Below, in pieces: positions 9,625-19,889 of a stretch of DNA of 64,000 bases. The notes under the pieces are model-generated. The model was not told the origin of the DNA. It searched no databases and was given only the letters and a program-made list of their open reading frames with translations. The position numbers and the translations under genes are program-made. Position 1 is the stretch's first letter. The number at the start of each line of letters is the position of its first letter. This stretch comes from Tridacna crocea (Eukaryota; Mollusca; Bivalvia; Cardiida; Cardiidae), in contig OX031064.1 of NCBI GenBank assembly GCA_943736015.1, positions 34,523,361 through 34,587,360 of the forward strand, written 5' to 3'.

Positions 9625-9854
9625 TTGAACCCATTACCAAACGACAAAATTTTAGACTGGTCCAAATTGAAAGCATTTGCAGACGACAAAATAAAAGTGA
9701 CTGGAAATTTGAAATTTGTTTTGTGAAGGGTAGAAAATATTGTGGGAAAAGGAGAAAATGCTGGTTACCAGCATTTTCTCCTTTTCCCACAATGTTTTCT
9801 AAAGGCTTCTTTCTCAGGGGCGTCAAAAGTAGGGATTGTGTGGTCGTGGGTTTA
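9625..9854 (-). mobile_element. PBM-A MITE
   Basis: Long arm left; ends TTGA and TTTA. Stem centre CTGGTTACCAG. Confidence 0.88.
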
Positions 9855-10047
9855 CTTATTCAGCAGTAAAGTGTTGCATTACAAAAGCTCCTTTTATTCA
9901 AATCGATTTATAATTGTATTTGTTGAATTATATATAGACAGATCCGGGCTGTTATTTCATAGAGTAAATACAAAGACCTGCTTTTATGTAAAAAAAAAAT
10001 GCAGTCAGTCTGTTCACCAACGAAATATTCATGTAATTATCACCGAA

Positions 10048-10240
10048 CTACACTTTTCAGACTTGTCCAATATGACAGCAAATGCAGAAAACGAATTGGT
10101 AGTGGTATCAACGATATTTTTTTGCCTTTGAAAGGACAGAGAAGAGTGCAGGAAAAGTATAAAACAATGTTTACCGCAGCATTTTACCTTTTTTCCACAA
10201 AAATGTCTAAAAATTTCTGTCTCATGGTCTTTGAGAGTCT
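10048..10240 (-). mobile_element. PBM remnant, strongly diverged
   Basis: GACTTGTCCAATATGACAGC AAATGCAGA (long arm), AACAATGTTTACCGCAGCAT and TTTTTTCCACAAAAATG (stem). Confidence 0.4.
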
Positions 10241-10317
10241 CGATTCTTTGGCAATGACTGTCATATGATCGAATGAAATCATAGGCTGCAAATGATTGGA
10301 TGATATTTTGCGCCGCT

Positions 10318-10530
10318 AAAATCATCAGACCTCTCCAACAGTGGTGAGTTTAAAAGCCAGATTGCTGTCTAAATTCATTTTTCTTGCGAAATTGTACTGA
10401 TACACAGTCTGTTTCGTCATGGTTTTGTAAATAAAGCGAAATCAAAACGCCGAAACAGGAAATAGGCGTGGCCATTTACTCTTATATGACGAATATCAGA
10501 AAAAATATTTGTTAAATCAATTTGCCATGT
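10318..10530 (+). repeat. Dispersed repeat T, copy 1
   Basis: ATACACAGTCTGTTTCGTCA TGGTTTTGTAAATAAAG and flanks recur at 38322-38545 in the same orientation. Class unknown. Confidence 0.7.
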
Positions 10531-10739
10531 CTGCAAATGAACCCTCAAAAAATTGTAATTTTTTCAATAAGCAAATAAATCCAAGCAGCAGAAATAAAAG
10601 AAAAATTTCGTTAAAAAAGAGAAGACTGCTGGACAAAGTCCACTCTCTTGCACTCCGGATCATTACATTCACCTCTGTAGTGGGCTCAGAAAGTAGTCCG
10701 TCATTACGTCATATTTTTGTCACATGACCATAACTCAAA

Positions 10740-10886
10740 ATGGCTACACAAACGCCGGTGAAAGAAAGTCCAATATCGATTGTTTCGTATGTGGTTCAAA
10801 CAGCATGGGACCAATCAGACTTAGTGATAGGAAATGAACAAAAGAAGGATTTTCTGAAAAGCCTATATATCTTTAAAGGACGATAG
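10740..10886 (+). CDS. Small ORF (48 residues) with good start context, uncharacterised
   Basis: AAAATGG gives a strong initiation context. The frame MATQTPVKESPISIVSYVVQ continues to TAWDQSDLVIGNEQKKDFLK and stops at TAG after SLYIFKGR. Upstream within 70 bp are TCATTACGTCA (CRE-like) and TCACATGACC (E-box-like), which would fit a promoter-proximal first exon. An internal TTTC then GTATGT could act as a donor and shorten the coding part. No family was recognised, and there is no evidence of conservation. Confidence 0.22.
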   Translation: MATQTPVKESPISIVSYVVQTAWDQSDLVIGNEQKKDFLKSLYIFKGR

Positions 10887-11334
10887 CCGATATTTAATCG
10901 AACAAACTTAGATCCAGCGGTGTGTCAAATCAGCTGTCATCATTCATGGGCGCAGCCATTTTTGTTAAAATCGGCGTAAGATTCTGAAAAGTGAAGAGGC
11001 TCGAAAAAAATAGTTCCATTTTATACAGGTAAATTCATCAGTTTGAACGCACCTATAATGTATCCAGAATCATATTTCCTTTGTCTAACTTACAATTTTA
11101 CATATGAAACAGTTAAACAGTGACAAAACATCTTTTCTTCGCTTTGACAAGATTCTTGTAATTTAGCCCATCGCAGAGATGTATGTGAGGTAACGAACGA
11201 CAACTCTGCGCAGAGATTGGACAAAGTCATGCGACTTAAAAAAGCGACAAGAAGGCCATCATGACCGGCATGTAAAGCATAATTATGAGGTTTCTACGCG
11301 ACGGCTTATTTACTTGTTTGTTTACATGTGCCAA
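10887..11334. other. No gene seen; one ATGGCTGCG(C/T)CCATG motif on the minus strand
   Basis: The motif near 10959 (minus) recurs near 17306 (minus) with a similar start context, but both open frames end within 15 codons. The rest is unassigned. Confidence 0.4.
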
Positions 11335-11420
11335 AATATATTGAAATTAAAAGCCAATAAACTATTTGAAAACATTGATGCTGACCTCTCCTGGATTCTT
11401 TTTAAATAAGCCAACTTGTT
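11335..11420 (+). repeat. Direct repeat V, copy 1
   Basis: ATTGAAATTAAAAGCCAATA AACTATTTGAAAACATTGAT; near-identical to 11573-11658. Confidence 0.85.
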
Positions 11421-11572
11421 GATGCCTTAAAGTTAATCGCGTCCTATCGTTAATTGTGACAATAGAACATCATGTGTACTGAGCTCTGGTTTTGAAACGT
11501 AGAATGATGATGGTTAAACATTAGGCGGCTAAGCGCTACTCAAGGACATTTTGCGGACTGTGTATATTCATA

Positions 11573-11658
11573 TATGCATTGAAATTAAGAGCCAATAAAC
11601 TAATTGAAAACATTGATGCTGACCTCTCCTGTTTTTTTTTAAAGAAGCCAACTTGTTT
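11573..11658 (+). repeat. Direct repeat V, copy 2
   Basis: See 11335-11420. The two share TGATGCTGACCTCTCCTG and GCCAACTTGTT. Confidence 0.85.
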
Positions 11659-11861
11659 ACTCAGGCATATCCTGGTGAAATCTCCCCCTTATTCGCGCGT
11701 TTCCCACAATTCATAGGTAGTAGGCTATGACTCTGAATTCGATTGGCCAAGAGCACCCCAAGAAAATCGAAAACAAAGCTTAACATAGTCTTAACAAAGT
11801 ATGGTATCGTTTGTTTCATCGATCAAAGTGAAACATTTTTCAGGTAACGTTTACCATTAAA

Positions 11862-13080
11862 ACAAGAGCCGTCAGAGACGGGTTATGCTCCCCGAACAAG
11901 TGCTTGTCATAAAATATATGAAATTGATATAAGTTCACTTCTTTTATCCTAAGAGGACTTGTTCATGCCCCCCAAAAAAATTGAAGTGAAAAGGCAATTA
12001 CTATCTTAGAGATAGCCAACACGAACTTGTAGAGGACAATAAGCCCACTAAGCCCCCTTTAAGTCCCCTTTTCCCATTAGACAATATTGCATCATTGAAT
12101 TAGATATAACAGGTGTGTGGTTTGTGGCATTTTTGAATAATAAATCAAAATTCGAAATTTCATAAAATTTTGAGCAGTCGTAAGCAGTCGTGTAGTAAAT
12201 ATTACATTAAACCATTTTTTACATGAAGCCCCCTTTTTCTTTGACGCAGCCTGAAATTCAGAAACCGGAAGAGAGGTACCTGGGCAACGTTCCAACAAGT
12301 TCAGATTTGAAATTTCATAAAATCTTGAGCACTGATGTAGGAGATGCTAGTGAAAAACAATTTTTTCCATGAAGTCCCCCTTTTCCGTGATGCAGCCTCA
12401 AATTGAGAAGCCAGGATAGAAGTATTTGCGCATTAATAATTCAGAGAATGAAAATAACAAGGGCACATGCTGAAACTTGTAAAACAAGATATAACCATGA
12501 AGTTTCATGGAAGTTTGACAAAAACTGAACGAGATATTAGTAAAAATTGCAATTTTCCTTGGCATTTTTACAAGAAACCCCCTTTTCAATGACAGAGGGT
12601 CAAATTGAAAAACACATAAATAAAGAAACAAGAGCACATGGTGAAACTTTGAAAAAACAATATAACCATGAAGTTTAATGAAATTTTGACCAACACTGAA
12701 TGAGATATTAGTAAAAATTGGAATTTTGCAAGAAACCCCCTTTTTCCATGACAGAACGTCAACTTAAAAAAGGCCAAGATTAAAAATAGCAAGGGCATAT
12801 GCTGAAACTTTCCATAAACAATATAACTATGAAGTTTCACGATATTTTGACAAAAACTGAATGAGTTATTAGTAAAAAATGTCGTGTCGGCACTTTACCC
12901 TAAGGAGTTCATATATGAAGTTTCATCTAATTTGGTCCAAGGGTTGTGGAGAAATGGCTTCGGACGGACGGACGGACGGAAGGACGGGCGGACGGACGGA
13001 CGGACAGACGGACGGACAGACGAAGCGGCGACTATATGCTCGCCCTTCGGGGAGCATAATAAGCGACGCTCTGTGACAAA
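11862..13080 (+). mobile_element. 1.2-kb element with terminal inverted repeats, internal tandem units and (GACG)n
   Basis: The left end (GTCAGAGACG, TTATGCTCCCCGAA) is mirrored at the right (TTCGGGGAGCATAA, CGCTCTGTGAC). Inside are about five related units of 150-190 bp, each with ATAACCATGAAGTTTCA-like and AAGCCCCCTTTTTC-like motifs. A (GACG)n tract lies at 12961-13022. A bivalve-type non-autonomous element; transposase class unknown. Confidence 0.7.
12961..13022. repeat. (GACG)n microsatellite
   Basis: GGACGGACGGACGGAAGGAC and similar, part of the enclosing element. Confidence 0.95.
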
Positions 13081-13086
13081 AGGGAC

Positions 13087-13315
13087 TTTATTCATTACCA
13101 AACGACAATATTCTAGACTTGTCCAAGTTGAAAGCATTTGCAGACGACAAAGTAAAAGTGACTTAAACTTTGATATTCGCTTTGTGAAAGGTAGAAAACA
13201 TTGTGAGAAAAGAAGAAAATGCTGGTTACCAGCATTTTCTCCTTTTCCCACAGCGTTTTCTAAAGGCTTCTTTCTCAGGGTTGTCAAAAGTAGGGACTGT
13301 GTGGTAATGGGTTAA
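13087..13315 (-). mobile_element. PBM-A MITE at the edge of the 1.2-kb element
   Basis: Left end TTTA, right TTAA 13312-13315. It lies 6 bp after the end of the 11862-13080 element. Confidence 0.88.
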
Positions 13316-13320
13316 TAAGT

Positions 13321-13385
13321 CTGCGAAAAGTGACAGCTCCGGTCAACCTGTGGAGTCCCCGCAGGCTGACTTGCTACTGGTCAAT
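13321..13385. repeat. Family F palindrome, degenerate
   Basis: GCGAAAAGTGACAGCTCCGG TCAACCTGTGG ... CGCAGGCTGACTTG. Confidence 0.5.
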
Positions 13386-13531
13386 TTTCCGCATGCATAT
13401 GGACCATTCCATCCTATGATTTTGTGGTTTGTTAGAGTTTATGAGTCTGTAATTAAATAATCAGAATCTTTATTGACTTATACATACACATGTATATCGT
13501 CGTATACAAAATATTTTTAAACAAATGTAAT

Positions 13532-13534
13532 GAG

Positions 13535-13597
<63 letters not shown>

Positions 13598-13625
13598 CTC
13601 CACCTCTCTCTCTCACACACACATA
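13532..13625. repeat. (CT)n/(CA)n microsatellite
   Basis: TCTCTCTCTCTCTCTCTC blocks followed by CACACACACA. Confidence 0.95.
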
Positions 13626-13687
13626 AACACACAAAAAAATTACAATAAACAAATCTACCCGCATTTAATAATGAAATGCTAGGTTTA

Positions 13688-13908
13688 ATGAAGAGAACAG
13701 AACAGAACACAAATTTTAATGACGTATACTAGTTGTACATAGTCATTTTTAACATGAAGTTCAAATATATATCACGTGATATCTCAATAGAAATACATGA
13801 CATACATGTATAACAATACGTAGATAAGAAGATATATGGAGAATGGGCTCACACAGGATACATATAGAAAATCAAAAGCAGTTGTATCAATTAATATAGA
13901 AAATTCCA
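13688..13908 (-). mobile_element. LINE 3' UTR with (TTCTG)n tail
   Basis: This continues the ORF2 fragment at 13909-14319. AT-rich, non-coding sequence runs to a short pentanucleotide tail GTTCTGTTCTGTTC (minus strand). Such microsatellite tails replace poly-A in several LINE clades. Confidence 0.55.
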
Positions 13909-14319
13909 TTAAGTTAAAGAACTCAGAAAGTTATTTCTTTGTTTCGTTGCATGGAAAATAAATTTACCTAAATTAATCAGAACTGATTTATTCCTTGTAT
14001 TTAGAAGATTGACGAACTTTAACATACTGGGCCTTGTTCGATAAAATTTCTTAATAAACTTTACTCTTAAATCTTGAAAAACTTTACAAACGAGAATAAA
14101 ATGAAATTCGTCTTCTATTTCTGGTTCGTTACAAAACTGACACAGTCGTTCGTTTCGGGGTGATCTATTTGGTCCATATCTGCCGGATTCTATTCGAAGT
14201 TTATGTGAAGATAATCTGATTTTTGATAGACAAGTTCTAAATGTTCTATTATATAGTAAATCAAGAGAAGGGGCCATTTCGAAGGAACTTACTAAATGTA
14301 AATACAGATGACATAACAA
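13909..14319 (-). pseudogene. LINE ORF2 C-terminal fragment with zinc-knuckle (CxxC...HxxxxC)
   Basis: The translated minus strand shows the C-terminal tail typical of non-LTR retrotransposon polyproteins: a basic region (LRIESGRYGPNRSPRN), then LCQFCNEPEIEDEFHFILVC, a C-x2-C...H-x4-C zinc-binding pattern (zf-RVT type), followed by DLRVKFIKKFYRTRPSMLKF and a stop. Upstream reverse transcriptase sequence is absent: the 5' side is cut near 14400 where a PBM element begins. It is therefore a 5'-truncated, dead copy. The clade (Jockey/CR1/L2-like) was not resolved. Confidence 0.75.
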
Positions 14320-14405
14320 AGTACTATTTTCAAGATCTGATCGTAATTTCTGGAGAAAACAATCAATATATTATAGCGATTCATTAACTGTTCTGTTCTG
14401 TTCCA

Positions 14406-14609
14406 TTAACCCATTACCATTACCATTCAATCCCTACTTTTGACGACCCTGAGAAAGAAGCCCTTAGAAAACATTATTGGAAAAGGAGAAAATGCTGGTA
14501 ACCAGCATTTGCTCCTTTTCCCGCAATATTTTCTAACCTTTCCAGAACGATCTTCAGAATTTAAGTCACATTAAACTCGTTGTCTTCAAATGCTTTCAAT
14601 TGGATAAAC
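14406..14609 (+). mobile_element. PBM MITE, first half of a dimer
   Basis: TTAA 14406-14409 left. The long arm uses AACCTTTCCAG and CACATTAAACT, a variant shared only with the next copy. It stops at GGATAAACC without a terminal TTAA. Confidence 0.82.
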
Positions 14610-14828
14610 CATACAATCACTATACTTTTGGCGAACCTGAGAAGGAAGTCTTTAGAAAACATTGTGGGAAAAGGAGAAAATGCTGGTAACTAGCATTTTC
14701 TCCTTTTCCCATAATGTTTTCTAACCTTTCCAGTACAATTTCTAGAATTTTTGTCACATTAAACTTGTTGTCTACAAATTCTTTGAATTCGGATAAACCT
14801 AAACTTTTGTCGTTTTGCCATACATTAA
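14606..14828 (+). mobile_element. PBM MITE, second half of a dimer
   Basis: Begins inside the short arm (ACAATCACTATACTTTTGG) directly after the first unit; right TTAA 14825-14828. Same long-arm variant. Confidence 0.82.
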
Positions 14829-14985
14829 ACCCCCTTTTGATAGGGCGCGAATCAAATATAAACCTAAGTAGGAAAAAGACCTTTGTCACTGAAATATCTT
14901 TTTCTTGTCACTTGTCACTGAACTTTCCCCGCAGAGAGCCATTATGCTCTCAAGAGTGCTACATATATATGCTAATCGGGTACCA

Positions 14986-15067
14986 GGATGGCGAGCAGTC
15001 TGGGTGAAAGCACTCGCCCTGAGAGCGAGGGGTCCCGAATAGTTCGATTCCTGTAAAGGCACCATCC
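14986..15067 (+). mobile_element. tRNA-Ser-like relic (SINE head or pseudo-tRNA)
   Basis: GGATGG at the start pairs with CCATCC at the end. CTCGC-CCTGAGA-GCGAG makes a perfect anticodon-type stem with a 7-base loop containing TGA at the anticodon position. AGTTCGATTCC resembles a B box. Base 33 is C instead of T and the T stem is poor, so it is not a functional tRNA. Confidence 0.45.
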
Positions 15068-15186
15068 GCGACCCCTTGAAAATGACCAGGATGAATTCAG
15101 AAGTAGTGGTAAGGATTAACGGGGTCTCATGAACTAGATAGCAAGGACCGTTCTAAAATACAAAAAGTGAAAGAATGTCGAGCGGT

Positions 15187-15260
15187 CCAAGTAGCTGAAT
15201 GGTTAAAGCAATGCTCTATAAACTAGAGACCTCAGGTTCGAGTCTTGTACAGACTGCAGC
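15187..15260 (+). mobile_element. tRNA-like relic (SINE head)
   Basis: TAGCTGAATGGTTAAAGC (A box) and GGTTCGAGTC (B box) flank a CTCT-ATAAACT-AGAG stem-loop. The T stem and acceptor stem do not pair, so a SINE head is more likely than a tRNA gene. It lies 120 bp after the Ser-like relic. Confidence 0.45.
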
Positions 15261-15726
15261 TCTCGGAAATGATGACATGTACATGTTCAAAATCGAGCAA
15301 AACAATAGGCCCGTTGGAGCAAATTTTAGTCAATGTAGAAGACGAGGCATAGTAAAGATTTCGAAAGACTATAGAACAAGATGGCACAATGTGCGTTAAG
15401 ACCCAAATGCACATTTTTTGCAGCCTGATCTTGCTGTACACTAGCCACACTATATAACAACTTTATTTAGACTACACGAACTCATATTTGACAAAAACGA
15501 AAAGATTATTTTGTCCATACCTTTAAACGTTGCAGCGCTTGCTTTTAGGTATTGTTTTATTTTCAAAAATCCGGAAAATAACAGTGAAAACAGCACAGGA
15601 CTGTCTGCATGAAATGAAATTACACAAGCTTGCTCCCTATAAAGTTTACCCCTGGTATGTAATTTGTCGCGAACATAATACCGCAAAATGGGCTCCATTT
15701 GAGAGACAAGTCACGCCTCAGTGCAG
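15261..15726. other. No gene seen
   Basis: Non-repetitive within this window. Several short open frames but none with splice signals and recognisable composition. Confidence 0.4.
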
Positions 15727-16262
15727 ACTTTAAAGGTGGCCCTTCAGACTTTGGGACGAAAATTTTACAAAAATGCAAAAAAATCATCCTTATACTCCCA
15801 AAGCCTTTTAATTTGCGTTCATAAAACCCCAGTAGTCGAAAATCATCCAATAACACGAGAAATTAGAGATTTATTACGGAACAGGTTGACACCAACGGGA
15901 GACACGTTCTATTTTTAGATTATCAATTCACCCATTTTAATACAGGAAAACGCTAACATCCGTCCAAAGAAGACATTATGGAAAATAATTATTACATGTT
16001 TGTTATGTAATGGAATTTAAGCGTTATTAGTCACGTACCAGTCACTTGACATTCCCACAATGCTTTATTGATTTTTGGCGCAAAATCTAAAAATAGCTTA
16101 AGAGGCTACGTAGCCTTTTAAGGGAATACCATCAAAAAAATTTTTTTTTGGAATTTTATGATTCTTAATTATTGATGATTTGTATTGTGTTTTCATATAA
16201 ATTTCAATGATATATATATTTTTTAATTTGGTGTGATGTGAAAATTCTAAATACCCACCTTT
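15727..16262 (+). mobile_element. Element E, copy 1 (TTAA-flanked)
   Basis: Starts TTTAAAGGTGGCCCTTCAG and ends ATACCCACCTTTAAA, so TTAA flanks AGGTGG ends. Internal landmark AGAGGCTACGTAGCCTTTTA. The inverted copy is at 23158-23727. Confidence 0.7.
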
Positions 16263-16737
16263 AAATTTGTTCCCATTTATCTACCCGACAATTGATTATT
16301 CAAAATGCTGCATCATCAGTCAAATAATTTAGGTTTACAAAGCTCAGACTAGGACAGTGAATGACATAGTTATAAGTTATAACCCCAAAATTTTGAAGCT
16401 TAGATTTCTGAATTTGGAAAATTTCTGACATTTACCCAGACAAAATCATCAATTAAGCATTACTTTTCGAGGATTTAATTTGCATAAAAAAGTCTTATTG
16501 GTTGCGGTAGCTTGATTGACTGCGGATACAGACTGATGATAGGCATACGGTATTATCACGTTGTATGATTGTTGGAAACAGACAGTTTTCTATAAACCCG
16601 TCCAAAGTGTGAATGAAGTAAAAGAGATGTCAATCAGGAACTGAACTGAAAAGTCCTATGCTATTCTGTGAATGCAAATGGTATCGGATTTCTTATTATC
16701 GAGCATGCGCAATGGCCAACTTATAATTTACTATAAA
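16263..16737. other. No gene seen
   Basis: AT-rich sequence, no repeats shared with the rest of the window and no convincing exon. Confidence 0.4.
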
Positions 16738-16965
16738 TTAACCCTTTCCCAAACGACACATTTTGGACTCTTCCAAACCAAAAGAGTTTGCAGACGACAA
16801 TTTTAAATTTGGAGAAAATGTCAGAAAGTTCTCAAAAAGGGTAGAAAACACTGTGGGAAATGGAGAAATTGCTCGTTACGAGCAATTTCTCCTTTTCCCA
16901 CAGTGTTTTCTAAAGACTTTTACTGCAGACACGTAAAAACAAGGGCTTGTGTGGGAAAGGGTTAA
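16738..16965 (-). mobile_element. PBM-B MITE
   Basis: TTAA at 16738-16741 and 16962-16965; tip CTCGTTACGAG; stem ACACTGTGGG with CCCACAGTGT. Confidence 0.93.
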
Positions 16966-17193
16966 CCCTTTTCCATACAATGACGATTTTTGACAACCCT
17001 TGGAAAGCAGCCTTTTGAAAACTTTGTGGGAAAAGGAGAAATTGCTGGTAACCAGCATTTTCTCCTTTTCCCACAATGTTTCCTACCCTTTCAGTAAAAA
17101 AAAATTGCACCATTTGAGCCACGTAAAAATTGTCGTCTGCAAATGCTTTCAATTTGGACAGGACTTAAATTTTGTCGTCTTGTTCAGGGTTAG
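16962..17193 (+). mobile_element. PBM-A MITE sharing a TTAA
   Basis: Uses the right TTAA of the PBM-B copy as its left flank; right end TTAG. The long arm carries TGAGCCACGTAAAAATTG, a variant also seen at 43451. Confidence 0.9.
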
Positions 17194-17752
17194 CAAATAG
17201 AAGCAAAGTAAGATCACTATGAATTCTTTGTGGAGCCGCATGAGCGGAGACACTATATTTTTATTCGGTTTTGAAAAGTACCCATGGACGCAGCCATATT
17301 GTTAACTCGGCTTCAAGTCATTTCGCAACTAGGTCATTTCGTACCTATGCCATCTCCTACAATTTCGCAATATCGTACCTATCTTTTTTTTTGTCATTTC
17401 GTACTCACTTCGATAATTTTTGGTCATTTTTCATACCCAGATTTTAATATCAATGTGGTAAGTTGAAACCTAGTTTTTAATACTATTTTCTTCTGTTGTT
17501 TCTCGAATGACAACTGCTTTTGTAAATAGCGCCAAAATAAAATCATGTTAAATTTCGCCGAAGAATAGCTATAATATGATTTTTTTGAAGTTTGAAGTTG
17601 CATTGTAAGGATTGTTTAGGACTTCTCAGTTCATTTCTGACATAGTTCAGCACAAATTTACCTTGGTCAATTTGAAATGCTGTCATGTGCCTTATTTCAG
17701 AAACAACTGATTGGCGGCGCCATTGATGTTATGCATCAACATTTTCTTGTAT
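17194..17752. other. No gene seen
   Basis: Contains TCATTTCGTAC/TCATTTCGCAA repeats (17318-17430) as short imperfect tandem motifs. No exon. Confidence 0.45.
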
Positions 17753-17960
17753 ATCATCTTTTGTGTTCTGAAAAAATTACTAAACGAGCCATGCTCTGGC
17801 AAAGAGGAATAACTCTATACCAAACGACAACAGTTTAGTCTGGTCCAAATCGAGAGCATTTGTGGACAACAAATATAGCGTTAATCAAAACATGAACTTT
17901 GTCTTTCATAGAGTAGAAAACATTGTGAGAAAAGGAGGAAATGCTGGTAGACTTCATATT
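17753..17960 (-). mobile_element. Tandem duplication unit 1 with truncated PBM
   Basis: Flank ATTACTAAACGAGCCATGC plus a PBM long arm from 17809. The stem is broken after AAATGCTGGTAG. Confidence 0.8.
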
Positions 17961-18180
17961 TCACCTTTGGTGTTCGGATAAAATTACTAAACGAGCCATG
18001 CCCTTGTAAAGAGGAATAACTCTATGCCAAACGACAATAGTTTAGTCCGGTCCAAATTGAAAGCATTGAAATTGAAAACATTGAAATGGTTACCAGCATT
18101 TTCTCCTTTTCTCACAATGTTTTCAAAAGGCTTCCTTCTCAGGATCGTTAAAACTAGGGATTGTGTGATAAAGAGTTTTA
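17961..18180 (-). mobile_element. Tandem duplication unit 2 with internally deleted PBM
   Basis: Repeats the flank ATTACTAAACGAGCCATGC. PBM runs 18016-18180 with part of the long arm and left stem replaced by a short TTGAAAACATTGAAAT repeat. Right end TTTA. Confidence 0.8.
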
Positions 18181-18534
18181 TTATATACCTAGCAGTGAAA
18201 TCCTGGAATTTCCCAGTGTAATAAATTTTGATATCATCACTAGTGACGTTATCAACTTTCACTTTCACTTCCTGACGTAATTTGGGAACTACTTTTTTTT
18301 TTCGACTACATTTTTTTCGACTTTCAAAGGCAAAATTACAAATAATGATGTTAATAAGGTATATAATAAATAGAATAATCAACTGGTTATTTTTGATATG
18401 AAAAATATCTCACTCGGACGCGTCGTAAGGCGTTAAAAAAACTCGTGCTGCGCACTCGTTTTTTCAACGCCTAACAACGCATCCTCGTGAGATATTTTTC
18501 ATATCAAAAACTACCAGTTGATTATCCTCTATAT
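18177..18534 (+). repeat. Foldback element S, copy 2
   Basis: Same start and hairpin as 2748-3241 (stem about 18370-18531, loop region CTCGTGCTGCGCACTCG). It joins a PBM right end directly. Confidence 0.78.
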
Positions 18535-18654
18535 ATTACATCATCCGTGGTCCATGATATCAAAGAACTGAAAGAAGTCATCACATGGATCTATGAAAAT
18601 CAACTTTGTCTGAAAATCGATTGTTTCATAGAAGCACCAGTTGTTTAACCCTTT

Positions 18655-18978
18655 CCCAAACAATCTCTTGTTTTTACCTGGGAAACAAGGCTTTTGAAAA
18701 CAATGTAGGAAGAGGAGAAAATGCTGGTAACCAGCATTTTCTCCTTTATCACAATGTTTTCTACTCCTTCATAGACAAAAAACATCATTTACGTTACATT
18801 TGATTTGTTCATCTGCGAACGCTTTGGTGGTAACCAGCATTTTCTCCTTTTCCAACAATGTTTTCTTCTCCTTCAGGGACAAAAATCATCATTTACGTTA
18901 CATTTGATTTGTTCATCTGCAAACGCTTTGGTATACACATAGTGTAGTCCAAATTTTTTTCATTTAGGAAGGGGTTAA
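18655..18978 (+). mobile_element. PBM MITE with duplicated right half
   Basis: TTAA at 18655-18658 and 18975-18978. The segment from GGTAACCAGCATTTTCTCC to TCTGCRAACGCTTTGG is present twice in tandem (18724-18827, 18828-18930). Confidence 0.87.
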
Positions 18979-19035
18979 CATGTAAAAAAATTGTCAGAAG
19001 CAAAACACTGTTGATTCATAGAAGGCTGACCTGGG

Positions 19036-19236
19036 ACCGTATTCACCAACCAGTCTTTACCAAACACTCTTAGCCTTATTCTTCGGCCGAATTTCGTCAG
19101 TGTGAAAGTAACAGAACGTCTGATTAACTAAACCATATGGTTTAGCCAATCATAAGTTCTGTTACTTTCACTGTCAGAAAATCTTGACGAATAAGACAAA
19201 GAACGTTCCTAAGAATGGTTGCTGAATACCGGCCCT
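19036..19236. repeat. Family C palindrome
   Basis: GACCGTATTCACCAACCAG left end, GCTGAATACCGGCCC right end, centre AAACCATATGGTTT. Confidence 0.85.
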
Positions 19237-19504
19237 GGGTCGATAATTTTTGCATCTGCATTAACCCATAGGCCTTAGAAACTCTATTGGTCTATATTCA
19301 AAAGAGAGGGAACCGCCAGCGTGCTATTTATAGTAACAGTGTCCGATAATGAAACTTTCTTTATCCCTTCATAGACAAATGGAGTTTCAGAGGCCTATGA
19401 TTAACCCTTATCCTGCTAAATAACTAAAATTAAATTTTCATTTCGATATTAAATGTCACGTTTAAAAGTCAAAGTCACGTTTTTGGTAATTATACCTCCT
19501 TAGA

Positions 19505-19569
19505 GGACAATGTAGATCAAAGATCAGACTGCACGTTCTGTGCAGTCTGATCTTGATCCAAACTGTCCG
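19505..19569. repeat. Family D palindrome
   Basis: TGTAGATCAAAGATCAGACT, then GCACGTTCTGTGC centre and AGTCTGATCTTGATCC. The flanks GTCCGCAAAAGGTCAG match 38755-38836. Confidence 0.8.
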
Positions 19570-19889
19570 CAAAAGGTCAGCGAGTCGCGCTTAGCAGCCA
19601 AAGAGTTTAGTCCCCGTTCCATCGAGCATTCCTGGAATACAGACGTGTTCTTGTCTTCTAACAGACCACTCTCGAAAACATTGTAGCAAAGTGAACATAT
19701 TTCTACTTTTGCCTTAATATTCAAATCAACCTTACTTATCTTGGGCATGGACAAGCTCGTGTTGCGTAATCTGTATTGCTGTCTAACAGTTACCGTATCA
19801 ACGTAGAGCTTTGCTGGATACGCCAGCCACATTCAATGGGTCAAGCCAGCCAGCCAGCTAGCCAGCTAGCCGGCCAGCCAGTCAGTCAT

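Noticed and set aside
10925-10985. Minus-strand ATGGCTGCGCCCATG with good start context, echoed near 17306
   Set aside because: Both frames stop within 15 codons and have no donor; more likely a dispersed repeat fragment.
14986-15067. Functional tRNA-Ser gene
   Set aside because: T stem unpaired, base 33 not T, variable arm irregular; called a relic.
19524-19832. 102-codon minus-strand frame
   Set aside because: Its 3' third is the family D palindrome; the rest has no splice signals or recognisable domain.
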